A stretch of 64,000 nucleotides of DNA, from positions 129,114 to 193,113 of the forward strand of contig CAMLJY010000002.1 of assembly GCA_946480465.1 (NCBI GenBank), in the 5' to 3' direction. Each line of letters opens with the position of its first letter. Within the stretch, counting starts at the first letter, position 1. The position numbers and the translations under genes are program-made. The stretch is from an uncultured Burkholderiales bacterium. GTDB lineage: Bacteria; Pseudomonadota; Gammaproteobacteria; Burkholderiales; Burkholderiaceae. A model generated the notes under the pieces. That model saw only the letters and a list, made by a program, of their open reading frames with translations, ran no database searches and was not told the DNA's origin. Of this stretch, positions 32,026-40,843 are shown in pieces.

Positions 32026-34118
32026 GCCTTCAGGTAGTCCGCCCGCGTGTCCAGCCAGCGCGCCACGTGCGCGCTGGCCGCCGCCGCATCATGCGCCAGC
32101 AGCCAGGCCGCGGCCTCGCGTGCCCTTGCCAGCAGCGCGGTGTCTTCGGCGATGTCGGCGAATCGCAGCAGCGCGTCCCCGCTCTGGCGCGCGCCCATGA
32201 ACTCACCCGGGCCGCGGATCTCCAGGTCGCGCCGCGCGATCTCGAAGCCGTCCTGCGTCTCGGCCATCGCGCGCAGCCGCTCCTTCGCGGTGGGCGACAG
32301 GGGCGCGGCGTACAGCAGCACGCACACGCTGGCCGTGCTGCCGCGGCCCACCCGCCCGCGCAGCTGGTGCAGCTGGGCCAGGCCGAAGCGCTCGGCATGC
32401 TCGATCACCATCAGGCTGGCGTTGGGCACGTCGACGCCGACCTCGATCACCGTGGTCGCCACCAGCACCGCCATCTCGCCGCTTTTGAAGAGCGACATCA
32501 CCGCCGACTTCTCCGCCGCCGGCATGCGGCCGTGCAGCAGGCCGACCATCGCGCCCGGCAGCGCGGCCCTGACGCGCGCATGCGCCTCGGTGGCGTTCTG
32601 CAGGTCGAGCTTCTCGCTCTCCTCGATCAGCGGGCAGACCCAGTAGACCTGCCGCCCCTGCGCCACCTCGTCGGCGATGCGGGCCATCACCTCGGCGCGG
32701 CGGGTGTCGGCGAACAGCTTGGTCAGCACCGGCGTGCGGCCGGGCGGCAGTTCGTCGATGGTGCTCACGTCCAGGTCGGCGAAGTAGGTCATCGCCAGCG
32801 TGCGCGGGATCGGGGTGGCGCTCATCATCAACAGGTGCGGCTCGAGCCGGTTGAGCGCCAGCTTCCTGCGCAGCTCCAGCCGCTGCGCCACGCCGAAGCG
32901 GTGCTGCTCGTCGATCACCGCCAGGCCCAGCCGCGCGAACTGCACGTCGTCCTGGATCACCGCATGGGTGCCGACGACGAGGTGGGCCGCGCCGCTGGCG
33001 ACGCGCTCGAGCATCAGCTTGCGCTGCTTGCCCTTGCGGCTGCCGGTGAGCCAGGCCACCTGCACGCCCAGCGGCTCCAGCCACTGCACCAGCTTGGCGA
33101 AGTGCTGTTCGGCCAGGATCTCGGTGGGCGCCATCAGCGCGCACTGCCAGCCGGCGTCGATGGCGATGGCCGCCGCCAGCGCCGCGACCACCGTCTTGCC
33201 GGAGCCCACGTCGCCCTGCAGCAGCCGGTGCATGGGCTGCGGGCGGCCGATGTCGGCGGCGATTTCCTCGGCCACGCGGCGCTGCGCCGCCGTCAGCTGG
33301 AAGGGCAGCGCGGCCAGCAGCCGCTCGTGCAGGCCGCCTCGGGCACCGGCGGGCCGTTCATCGCCTGGCCCAGGGGGCGCTTGGGAACCGGCGCGCAGCA
33401 TCGGCGCCTTCAGGCGCGCCCGCTCGCGCTGGGCCATCTGCTGGGACAGCTGCTGCGCCAGCAACTCCTCGTACTTCAGGCGTTGCCAGGCCGGGTGCGC
33501 GCGGTTTTCCAGCGCATGCACCGAGGCATCGGCCGGCGGGTGGTGCAGGCGCATCAGCGCCTCGCGCAGCGCCGGCAGGCCGGGCGGCAGCGCCTGCGGC
33601 GGCAGAATCTCCTGCAGCGGCGCCCGCTTCAGCGCGCCGGCCACGGCTTTCCGGAGGTAGGCCTGCGGCAGCTGCGCGCTGGTGGGATAGACCGGCGTCA
33701 GCGCCTCGGCCAGCGGCGCGCCTTCGTCCACCGCCTTCCAGGCCGGGTGCACCATCTCGCGGCCGAAGAAGCCGCCGCGCGGCTCGCCGCGCACGCGGAT
33801 GCGGGTGCCCGGCTGCAGCGTCTTCTGCTGCGACGGGTAGAAGTGCAGGAAGCGCAGCACCAGCTCGCCGCTGCCGTCGCTGATGCGCACCACCAGCTGC
33901 CGGCGCGCCCGCTGCTCGACCCGTGCGTCGCGGACGATGCCTTCGACCTGCACCGGCTCGCCGTCCTGCGTGTCGGCGATGGGGGTCAGGCGCGTCTCGT
34001 CCTCGTAGCGCAGCGGCAGGTGCAGGGCCAGGTCGATGTCGCGCCGCAGGCCCAGCTTCTCCATCGCCCGCTGGGCCGGCGAGGGCGCGCGGGCGGTGGT
34101 GGGGGCGGCATCGGGCAT
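32022..34118 (-). CDS. recG: ATP-dependent DNA helicase RecG
   Basis: This 698-aa protein remodels stalled replication forks and Holliday junctions. An N-terminal wedge/OB domain (HLPLRYEDETRLTPI, then VEGIVRDARV) is followed by the superfamily 2 motor: Walker A LLQGDVGSGKT, motif II VIDEQHRFGV, motif III MMSATPIPRTLAMT and the late motifs VATTVIEVGVDVPNA and HQLRGRVGRG. The length is normal. The gene lies in tandem between mtfA upstream and the coupled lipoprotein downstream. Confidence 0.97.
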   Translation of the reverse strand: MPDAAPTTARAPSPAQRAMEKLGLRRDIDLALHLPLRYEDETRLTPIADTQDGEPVQVEGIVRDARVEQRARRQLVVRISDGSGELVLRFLHFYPSQQKTLQPGTRIRVRGEPRGGFFGREMVHPAWKAVDEGAPLAEALTPVYPTSAQLPQAYLRKAVAGALKRAPLQEILPPQALPPGLPALREALMRLHHPPADASVHALENRAHPAWQRLKYEELLAQQLSQQMAQRERARLKAPMLRAGSQAPPGPGDERPAGARGGLHERLLAALPFQLTAAQRRVAEEIAADIGRPQPMHRLLQGDVGSGKTVVAALAAAIAIDAGWQCALMAPTEILAEQHFAKLVQWLEPLGVQVAWLTGSRKGKQRKLMLERVASGAAHLVVGTHAVIQDDVQFARLGLAVIDEQHRFGVAQRLELRRKLALNRLEPHLLMMSATPIPRTLAMTYFADLDVSTIDELPPGRTPVLTKLFADTRRAEVMARIADEVAQGRQVYWVCPLIEESEKLDLQNATEAHARVRAALPGAMVGLLHGRMPAAEKSAVMSLFKSGEMAVLVATTVIEVGVDVPNASLMVIEHAERFGLAQLHQLRGRVGRGSTASVCVLLYAAPLSPTAKERLRAMAETQDGFEIARRDLEIRGPGEFMGARQSGDALLRFADIAEDTALLARAREAAAWLLAHDAAAASAHVARWLDTRADYLKA

Positions 34119-34160
34119 GGCGCTGATTCTGCGGGATCGGGCCGGCCCGCCATGGCGGCG

Positions 34161-34988
34161 TCAGCGGCCGCCGGGCTCCGACCAGTGACCCGGATCGACG
34201 CCGTAGTAGCCCACCAGCAGCGCGTGCAGCGCCGGGTACTCGGCGGCCAGCGCGTGCGGGCGCTCGAAGAAGACCTCGGTCGCGCAGGCGAAGAACTCGG
34301 CCTCGCTGCTGGCGGCATAGGACCCGAGGCAGCCCGGCGCGCCGTCGGCCAGCGTTTGCCGCAGCTGCGCCCAGGCGGTGCCCATCACCGCCGCCCACTG
34401 CGCGGCATGCGCGGGCGTGGGCAGGCGCGGGGCGCCGTTGGCCGGGCCGGTGGCCTGGTCCAGCTGGTGCGCGAACTCGTGCAGCACCACGTTCTGGCCG
34501 TCGTCCGGCACCGCCGCGCCTTCGCGCACGGCATCCCAGGACAGGATCACCTGGCCCTGGTCCCAGCTCTCGCCCGCCAGCGCATGGCGCTGCGGCTGCT
34601 GCACGCCGCCGGCCAGCGTCACCGCGCGCTCGGCGACGAAGGTGTCGGGGTACAGCAGGATCTGCCGCAGGTTCTCGAAGCGGGTGGTGCGGCCCAGCAG
34701 CAGCAGGGCGGCCTGGGCGGCGATGGTGACGCGCATTTCGTCCGTCACCCGCAGGCCGCGGCAGCCGATGATGGGGACCTCCGCCAGAAGCGCCTGCACC
34801 TGGCCTTTCAGCATGCGCTGCAGCGGCGGCGGCAGGCGCGCCACCAGCGGCACCCGCCGGCGCAGGATGCGGCGCCACGCCCCGGGAAACGGCTGCGTCC
34901 GCCAGCGCGCCCGGCGCACTTCCGCCCAGCGGCCCTGCAGCATCCACCACAGCACCAGCGCCAGCGCGGCACCGACCACCACGGCCAT
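34161..34988 (-). CDS. mtfA: Zinc-dependent peptidase MtfA (M90 family)
   Basis: Taken from the ATG at 34988 this is 275 aa. A GTG three codons upstream has better spacing to the GGAGGG ribosome site and is also possible. The zinc motif HEFAHQLD lies at residues 170-177, with a third ligand Glu in SEAEFFACATEVFFE further on. MtfA binds and inactivates the Mlc repressor in enterobacteria and has aminopeptidase activity; no Mlc gene is visible here. One N-terminal helix (residues 1-18) makes a membrane anchor likely, as in many betaproteobacterial members. Confidence 0.9.
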   Translation of the reverse strand: MAVVVGAALALVLWWMLQGRWAEVRRARWRTQPFPGAWRRILRRRVPLVARLPPPLQRMLKGQVQALLAEVPIIGCRGLRVTDEMRVTIAAQAALLLLGRTTRFENLRQILLYPDTFVAERAVTLAGGVQQPQRHALAGESWDQGQVILSWDAVREGAAVPDDGQNVVLHEFAHQLDQATGPANGAPRLPTPAHAAQWAAVMGTAWAQLRQTLADGAPGCLGSYAASSEAEFFACATEVFFERPHALAAEYPALHALLVGYYGVDPGHWSEPGGR

Positions 34989-35335
34989 TGCAGTCACGTG
35001 TCCCTCCGGACCGGCTCGATCTAGCCGCACAGATGGTGAGCCGGCGCGCCGATTTCAAGGCGCCGGGGTCCGGGCGGGCCACGTGCCCGCGTCACTGCAA
35101 GCACCGTGCCGCAGAGGCGCGCCGGGCATCGCTTGTCGAGGTGGTCCGCGCGCCGGACGCCGAGGTCTCCCGACACGCCGTGCGCGGCCTGCTCGACGGG
35201 CGCCGCATCGGCGCGACAGCGTCTGCAACGAGTGGTATCTGCGTCAACGATTCGTTAGATGAACGTCAGTTTTCCCCCGGGGATGCCGAAACCCGGGAAC
35301 GCCGAGTCGTGGCGTGAACAAGAGGGAGTGCCGCA
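34989..35335. other. Divergent intergenic region between mtfA and the first binding-protein gene
   Basis: These 347 bases carry no convincing gene; a 109-codon frame on the + strand has biased, unstructured composition. The last 90 bases, with lower GC around 35235-35275, probably hold the promoter for the binding-protein operon. A GAGGGAGTG ribosome site precedes the next gene. Confidence 0.4.
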
Positions 35336-36469
35336 ATGCGCCGCAGAGACTTTTCGATCGCCGCCCTGATGGGGGCTGGTGCCTGGACCCTGGGGGCCCC
35401 CGCCGCCCGTGCCGCCGGCGCTCCGCGCGTGCTGCGCTTCGGCCAGTCGGCCTCGCTGACCGGCGGCCAGGCCGTCTATGGCCGCGACGTGCGCCACGGC
35501 ATCGCCGCCGCCTTCGCCGCCGCCAATGCCAACGCGGCCAGCACCGGCCTGCAGTTCGAGCTGGCCACGCTGGATGACGGCGGCGCGCGCAGCAGGTGCA
35601 TGCAGAACGTGCTGCAGCTGTCGTCGCAAGCCGAGACGCTCGCCATCATCGGCCTGACCAGCGGCGCCGGCGCCGAGGCCTGCCTGCCGGTGGTGGAGGA
35701 CGCCCAGATCGCCATGCTGGGCACGGCCAGCGGCAACATGGGCATCCGCTCGGCGCAGGCCAGCGGCGCGTACCACGTGCGTGCCGGCTACGACGCCGAG
35801 TACCTGCGCATGATCGGCTACGTCAAGGACTTCGGCCTGAGCAAGGTGGCGGTGGTGACGCTGAACGACACCTCCAAGGCCAACCTGCAGGCCATGAACG
35901 AGGCGCTGGGCGGCCTGGGCGTGAAGCCGACGCTGTCGCTCACCATCGACCGCAACGCCACCTCGTTCGAGGACGTGGCCGAGGAGCTGCTGAAGGCGCG
36001 CCCGGACTGCGTGCTCTTCACCGCCAACGCCAGCCCGATCGCGAAGATCATCGACCACATGCACCGGGCCAAGTTTCCGGGGCTGTTCTATGCCACGTCC
36101 TTTGCAGGGCAGGACCTGGTCGACACGCTGACCGCCAAGCGCCAGAGCTGCGTGATGAGCATGGTGGTGCCCCGGCCCACGGCGATGGGCGTGAGCGTCG
36201 TCAGCCAGTGCCAGCGCGATCTGGCCGCCGTGCCTGGCGCCCGCATGGGCATGACGACGCTGGAGGGCTACATCGCCGGCCGCACCGCGGTGCAGGCAGC
36301 GATGGCGGCCCACAAGAGCGGCCAGGCCAGCCGGGCCCGCGTGCGCGAGGTGCTGGCCGGCCTGCGCGCCGACCTGGGCGGCTACCGGGTGGAGTTCGTG
36401 GGCACGCCGCACGGGTCGCGCTACGTCGACCTGATCGCCATCGACCGCTTCGGCCGCCTGGTGGGCTGA
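35336..36469 (+). CDS. Tat-exported substrate-binding protein (Peripla_BP_6, LivJ-like), copy 1
   Basis: This 377-aa periplasmic protein has a twin-arginine signal (RRRDF, cleavage near ARAAG). The class I binding-protein fold starts LRFGQSASLTGGQAVYGRDV and contains VAVVTLNDTSKANLQAMNEAL and FYATSFAGQDLVDTL. This is the branched-chain amino acid/amide-type receptor of ABC importers. No permease or ATPase gene is nearby, so it works with a transporter elsewhere or as a sensor. The next gene is a close paralogue. Tat export suggests the protein folds before export. Confidence 0.88.
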   Translation: MRRRDFSIAALMGAGAWTLGAPAARAAGAPRVLRFGQSASLTGGQAVYGRDVRHGIAAAFAAANANAASTGLQFELATLDDGGARSRCMQNVLQLSSQAETLAIIGLTSGAGAEACLPVVEDAQIAMLGTASGNMGIRSAQASGAYHVRAGYDAEYLRMIGYVKDFGLSKVAVVTLNDTSKANLQAMNEALGGLGVKPTLSLTIDRNATSFEDVAEELLKARPDCVLFTANASPIAKIIDHMHRAKFPGLFYATSFAGQDLVDTLTAKRQSCVMSMVVPRPTAMGVSVVSQCQRDLAAVPGARMGMTTLEGYIAGRTAVQAAMAAHKSGQASRARVREVLAGLRADLGGYRVEFVGTPHGSRYVDLIAIDRFGRLVG

Positions 36470-36508
36470 GCCCTGGCGCCGGCCTTCGCTTTCGCAGGGA
36501 GAGTCGTG

Positions 36509-37672
36509 ATGAAGAGACGTTCGGTCCTCGGGGCCTGGCCCGCGCTGGCCATGTTGACACCAGCCTGTTGGCCCGCGCTGTCCGGCGCGGCACCGTCGCC
36601 CGCGGCGACGGCCGGCTCGACCGTGCGCTTCGGCCAATCGGCCTCGCTCAGCGGCGGCCAGGCGCGCTACGGCCGTGACGTGCGCGACGGCATTGCCGCC
36701 GCGCTGCAGGCGGCGAACCGCCAGGAAGCGGACAAGGGCGCCAAGGCGCTGCGCTTCGAGCTGGTCACGCTGGACGACGGCGGGGTCAAGGACCGCGGCC
36801 TGGCGAACGTCAGGCAGCTGATCGACGCAGGCGCCACCGCGCTGCTGGGCCTGACCAGCGGCGCCATCGCCGAGGCCGCGCTGCCGGCGGTGGAAGCCGC
36901 GCGCATCGCGATGGTGGGCACGGCCAGCGGCAACATGGGCATCCGCCAGGCCTCGCAGGCCCCGGTGAGCCACGTGCGCGCCGGCTATGACGCCGAGTAC
37001 AAGCGCAGCGTGCAGTACATGCGCGACTTCGGCCTGAAGCGCATCGGCTGCGTGCGCCTGCAGGACACCTCGGGCGCCAACCTCGACGCCATGCACCAGG
37101 CGCTGCAGGCGGCGAACATCAAGCCCGCGGTCAGCGTGGCGATCGACCGCAACCACAAGGATTTCAGCCCCGCGGTGCGCCAGCTGCTGGCCGCGAAGGT
37201 GGATGCCGTGCTGTTCGCGACCAATGCCGCGCCGATCCTGCGCATGGTCGAGCAGCTGGCCGCCGGCGGGTTCGAGGGCATGTACTTCGCCTCCTCGTTC
37301 GCCGGGCAGGACCTGGTCGACGGCATCGCGCTCGCGGGGCGCAGCGTGATCATGAGCCTGGTGGTGCCGCGCCCCACCGCGCTGGGGCTGCCGGTGGTGA
37401 ACCAGTGCCGGCTGGACCTGGCCGCGCTGGGCGGCGGCGCCAAGCTGGGCATCACGACGCTGGAGGGCTACATCGCCGGCCGCGTCGCGGTCGAGGCGGC
37501 GCGCGCCGCCGCGCGCAGCGAGCGGCCGGGTCGCGATTCGTTCCGCGCCGCGCTGTCCACGCTGCAGGCCGACTTCGGCGGCTACCGCGTCAACTTCGGC
37601 GCGCAGCAGGGCCATGGATCGCAGTACGTCGACATGGTGGTGGTCAACCGCCATGGCCACATCGTCGGCTGA
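36509..37672 (+). CDS. Tat-exported substrate-binding protein (Peripla_BP_6, LivJ-like), copy 2
   Basis: This 387-aa paralogue of the preceding gene lies 39 bases downstream. A KRRSVLG twin-arginine signal leads into VRFGQSASLSGGQARYGRDV, and later MGIRQASQAPVSHVRAGYDAEYKRS and MYFASSFAGQDLVDGI. These segments match copy 1 closely, so the genes arose by tandem duplication. Ligand-facing parts differ (NMGIRQASQ against NMGIRSAQA), so the specificities may have split. A GTG directly before the ATG could also be the start. It is probably in one operon with copy 1 and the cytochrome-like gene. Confidence 0.88.
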   Translation: MKRRSVLGAWPALAMLTPACWPALSGAAPSPAATAGSTVRFGQSASLSGGQARYGRDVRDGIAAALQAANRQEADKGAKALRFELVTLDDGGVKDRGLANVRQLIDAGATALLGLTSGAIAEAALPAVEAARIAMVGTASGNMGIRQASQAPVSHVRAGYDAEYKRSVQYMRDFGLKRIGCVRLQDTSGANLDAMHQALQAANIKPAVSVAIDRNHKDFSPAVRQLLAAKVDAVLFATNAAPILRMVEQLAAGGFEGMYFASSFAGQDLVDGIALAGRSVIMSLVVPRPTALGLPVVNQCRLDLAALGGGAKLGITTLEGYIAGRVAVEAARAAARSERPGRDSFRAALSTLQADFGGYRVNFGAQQGHGSQYVDMVVVNRHGHIVG

Positions 37673-37708
37673 AGCCCGCCGGCGCCGCGTTTCACCAGGG
37701 AGGATCAC

Positions 37709-38860
37709 ATGAAGCAAGCACCGACAGCCGCACGATCAAGTAACACGAAAAGGGCGCGGCTGCGCCGTGCCGCGGCAGCCGCCGCGGCCGGATGCGTGGT
37801 CTGGGCCGGCGGCCTGGCGCCGGCGGTGTCGGCGCAGGACGACAAGGCCGCTCCGGCGGTCGACCCGGCCCAGGCCCTGGCGCAGGCGCGCCAGGTGGCG
37901 GCGGCGCTGGCCGGCGAGCTGTCGGCCAGCTGCCCGCTGGCCGACCCGGGCAGCACGACCGCGTTCGATGGCTGCCGCCAGGCGTTGTTCGGCCCCTCGG
38001 CCGTGCGCTCGCAGCTGGCCTCCAACGTGCTGTGGGGCCGCCAGCGGGTGGCCTCGGCGCGGCTGGCGGACACCTCGCTGACGCAGTTCGCGCCCGACGT
38101 GCTGACCGGCATGTACCTGCCGCTCTTCATGTTCAACGGCGAGCACCAGGTCGAGTGGGTGGAGTCGGAAAAGCTGGCCCGCATCCGCCTGCGCACCGCC
38201 TTCCGCAACCGGCTGCAGCCCGGCCAGTTCCCGTATCCCTTCTGGCACGAAGCCGAGAAGTGGAGCATGTACCAAGGCGCCAACGAGGTGCTGATGTGGT
38301 GGAACCCGCGCCGCGCGCAGGTGGTGGCGGCGCAGTTCACGGTGCATGGCGCGCAGCCGCCGCTGGCCCGCAGCGAGCCGGTGCCCGCCCATGCCTTCGA
38401 CGGCCGCTGGATGTGGTCCGACGCCCAGGGCAGGGCGCAGCCCAAGGTCACGCTGTTCGACGGCCTGTTCCAGGCCGAGAACCCCTACGTGGCCCGCCTG
38501 GACGGGGCCTACAAGAAGCTGGCGCTGCGCCTGCGCGAAGGCCAGTGCGACTCGTGCCACGTGCCCGACAACCCGCACAAGACCAAGCGGCTGGTGCTGT
38601 TGCAGACGCCGGCACATGCCGCCGGCGAGATCCGCCGGGTGCTGAGGTCGCTGCAGACCGACCGCATGCCGATCGACGAGACCGGCATCGAGACCTCGCT
38701 GCCACCGAAGGTCAAGCAGGCCCTGCTGGAGGATGGCGAGGCCTTCGCGAAGCTGGTGGATGCCGCCAAGGCCTGGGAGAGCGCGCGCCTGGCTGGCGGT
38801 TCGGCCACGCCGGCGGAGGACGGCGGCCGCGGCGCGGCGCGCGCGGCCGCGGGGCGCTGA
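37709..38860 (+). CDS. Periplasmic mono-haem cytochrome c-like protein
   Basis: This 383-aa protein has a signal peptide (residues about 20-42, ending VSA-Q) and one haem-binding motif CDSCH at residues 280-284, followed by VPDNPHKTKRLVLLQTP. The N-terminal two thirds contain a distinct Trp/Tyr/His-rich region (FWHEAEKWSMYQGANEVLMWW). The C-terminus is Ala/Gly-rich. It is not a standard small cytochrome c and I recognise no named family. It lies 36 bases after the second binding protein with a GGGAGGATC ribosome site, so all three genes probably form one unit that links ligand binding with electron transfer. Confidence 0.78.
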   Translation: MKQAPTAARSSNTKRARLRRAAAAAAAGCVVWAGGLAPAVSAQDDKAAPAVDPAQALAQARQVAAALAGELSASCPLADPGSTTAFDGCRQALFGPSAVRSQLASNVLWGRQRVASARLADTSLTQFAPDVLTGMYLPLFMFNGEHQVEWVESEKLARIRLRTAFRNRLQPGQFPYPFWHEAEKWSMYQGANEVLMWWNPRRAQVVAAQFTVHGAQPPLARSEPVPAHAFDGRWMWSDAQGRAQPKVTLFDGLFQAENPYVARLDGAYKKLALRLREGQCDSCHVPDNPHKTKRLVLLQTPAHAAGEIRRVLRSLQTDRMPIDETGIETSLPPKVKQALLEDGEAFAKLVDAAKAWESARLAGGSATPAEDGGRGAARAAAGR

Positions 38861-38871
38861 GCGAAGGACCC

Positions 38872-38890
38872 TCCCGCGGGTGGCGCGGGA
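38872..38890. terminator. Hairpin TCCCGCG-N5-CGCGGGA after the cytochrome-like gene
   Basis: There is a perfect 7-bp stem with a 5-base loop, 12 bases after the stop at 38860 and in the gap before the convergent regA gene. No T-tract follows, so it may stop transcription weakly or act as a 3'-end stabiliser. Confidence 0.45.
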
Positions 38891-38966
38891 CCATCACTTC
38901 CCGGAAGCCGGCGCCGCTGCGTGGGTGGCAGCTGGACGGCGGCCTCCTCGCCCGCCGCTGGGCCGC

Positions 38967-39515
38967 TCACTTCACGCGTTGCTTCTCCAGCTTGCGCGCC
39001 AGCGTGCGCCGGTGCATGCCCAGCCGGCGCGCGGTCTCCGAGATGTTGAAACCGGTCTCCGCCAGCGTCTCGTGGATGCGCTCCCATTCCAGCGTCTTGA
39101 TCGACGTGGTGCGTTCGGTCAGCTCCACGCCGGCATCGCCTTGCGCGCGGCCGAAGGCGGCCTCGATGTCGTCGGTGTTGGCGGGCTTGGCCAGGTAGTG
39201 GCGGGCGCCCAGCTTGATCGCCTCGACCGCGGTGGCGATGCTGGCGTAGCCGGTGAGCACGATGATGACGGTGGAAGGCTCGTGCTCGTGCAGCGCCTGC
39301 ACGCAGGCCAGGCCCGAGGCGCCGCCGGCCAGCCGCAGGTCCACCACCGCGAAGCCGGGGCGGTGCTCGCGCAGCAGCGCCTGCACCTCGTCCAGGCTGG
39401 CCGCGCGCAATACGCGGTAGCCGCGGCGCTCGAACGAGCGCATCAGCGAGCGCGCGAAAGCGTCGTCGTCCTCGACGATCAGCAGCAGGCGTTCGGTGTC
39501 AGCCGCGGGCTTCAT
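38967..39515 (-). CDS. regA: Redox response regulator RegA (PrrA/ActR type)
   Basis: This 182-aa regulator has a receiver domain with acidic pocket VEDDD (residues 14-18), phosphorylation Asp59 in VVDLRL and Lys110 in LAKPAN. A short linker leads to a Fis-type helix-turn-helix (ISETARRLGMHRRTLARKL). This domain order and size are those of RegA/PrrA, which controls respiration, carbon fixation and photosynthesis genes in proteobacteria. The start is the ATG at 39515, inside the end of the sensor gene (17-base overlap), so the two are made together. Confidence 0.93.
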   Translation of the reverse strand: MKPAADTERLLLIVEDDDAFARSLMRSFERRGYRVLRAASLDEVQALLREHRPGFAVVDLRLAGGASGLACVQALHEHEPSTVIIVLTGYASIATAVEAIKLGARHYLAKPANTDDIEAAFGRAQGDAGVELTERTTSIKTLEWERIHETLAETGFNISETARRLGMHRRTLARKLEKQRVK

Positions 39516-40818
39516 CGGCCTCATCTTCCTCCGGTGGCTCCAGGGCGGCCAGCGGCAAGGTGATCTCGACCTCGGCGCCACCCTCGGGCCGGTTGCGCGC
39601 GGCGATGCGGCCGCCCAGCGAGCGCGCCACGTTCACCGCCAGGAACAGTCCCAGCCCGCCGCCGGCGCGGCCCTTGCTGGACTGGTAGGGCTTGCCGAAG
39701 CGCTCCAGCATCGCCGGCGCGAAGCCCGGGCCTTCGTCCTGCACGCTCAGGCGCAGTTCGTCGTCGTCGCACTGCGCCACCAGGCGGGGGGCGGACTGCG
39801 GCGCGGCTTCCAGCGCGTTGTCGAGCACGTTGTCGATCATCTGGCGCAGCGCGAAGTCCGAGATGATGGGCAGGTCCGGCAGGTCGCCGCGGTCCAGGTG
39901 CAGGCCGGCGGGGGCGCTGCGGGTGCTGCGCCAGTGTGCCGCCAGCTCGTCCAGGAAGGCGTGCAGCGTGGTCTGCACCGGCGCTTCGCCGCGCGCCTCG
40001 CCCGCGGACAGCAGGATGCCGCTGACGATGGTCTTGCAGCGCTGCAGCTGGCGCTGCATCTCCTCGATCTCCTCGCGCAGCTCGGGCTCGCCGGCGAAAG
40101 GCGCCATGCGCGACCAGTCGCCCAGGATCACCGACAGCGTGGCCAGCGGCGTGCCCAGCTCGTGCGCGGCACCGGAGGCCAGCAGGCCCATGCGCACGAT
40201 GTGCTCTTCCTCCGCGGCGCGCTGGCGCAGGTCGGCCAGGCGCGCGTCACGCTGGCGCAGGTTGCGCTCGATGCGCACGATGAAGGTGACCAGCAGCGCC
40301 GCGTTCAGCAGGAAGCAAAGCAGCAGCCCGCCGACGTAGGCGGCCGAGAGCGCGGCGTCCTCGAGCCCGGGCAGCTGCAGCGGCCGGTGCCATTGGGTGA
40401 GGCCGATGAAGCACAGGCTCGCCAGGCCGACCACGGTCCATGCGTGCCGCGGCCGCAGCAGCACCGAGGCCACGGCCACCTGCAGCAGGTACAGGAAGAT
40501 GAAGGGGTTGGTGACGCCCCCGGCGTGGAACAGCTGGCCGCTCAGCACGCCCAGGTCCACCACCAGGCCGGCCAGCAGCTCCAGCTCGCCGACGCGCCAG
40601 GGGGCGCAGCTGCGCAGCCAGCACAGCGCGTTGAACAGCGCCAGCGCCGCCAGCAGGGCCAGCATCTCGGCCAGCGGCAGCGGCACGTCCAGCCCGAAGT
40701 GGACGGTCAGGATCGTGACCAGCTGGCCGGCCACCGCGAGCCAGCGCAGCTGGATCAGCTGCAGCAGGTTGTTGCGGCCGGCCAGCTTGTCGGGGGTCTG
40801 GCCGGTGGTCGCGTCCAA
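39499..40818 (-). CDS. regB: Redox sensor histidine kinase RegB (PrrB type)
   Basis: This 439-aa kinase has six hydrophobic helices in the first 180 residues, with the quinone-interaction motif GGVTNPF at residues 100-106. The H-box follows: SGAAHELGTPLATL, with His219. A redox-active Cys261 sits in QRCKTIVSGIL. The ATPase domain follows (IDNVLDNALEAAP, DEGPGFAP, GGLGLFLAVNVA). The motif spacing equals that of the characterised Rhodobacter RegB, which senses the ubiquinone pool and Cys oxidation. It belongs to the same operon as the quinol oxidase, whose substrate it monitors. Confidence 0.95.
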   Translation of the reverse strand: MDATTGQTPDKLAGRNNLLQLIQLRWLAVAGQLVTILTVHFGLDVPLPLAEMLALLAALALFNALCWLRSCAPWRVGELELLAGLVVDLGVLSGQLFHAGGVTNPFIFLYLLQVAVASVLLRPRHAWTVVGLASLCFIGLTQWHRPLQLPGLEDAALSAAYVGGLLLCFLLNAALLVTFIVRIERNLRQRDARLADLRQRAAEEEHIVRMGLLASGAAHELGTPLATLSVILGDWSRMAPFAGEPELREEIEEMQRQLQRCKTIVSGILLSAGEARGEAPVQTTLHAFLDELAAHWRSTRSAPAGLHLDRGDLPDLPIISDFALRQMIDNVLDNALEAAPQSAPRLVAQCDDDELRLSVQDEGPGFAPAMLERFGKPYQSSKGRAGGGLGLFLAVNVARSLGGRIAARNRPEGGAEVEITLPLAALEPPEEDEADEARG

Positions 40819-40843
40819 TGGAAGTTAGGGGCGTGGGGCAGGG

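Noticed and set aside
34988..35317. Open frame of 109 codons on the + strand between mtfA and the binding-protein gene
   Set aside because: It has no ribosome site and its product has a biased, unstructured composition; the stretch is a divergent promoter region.
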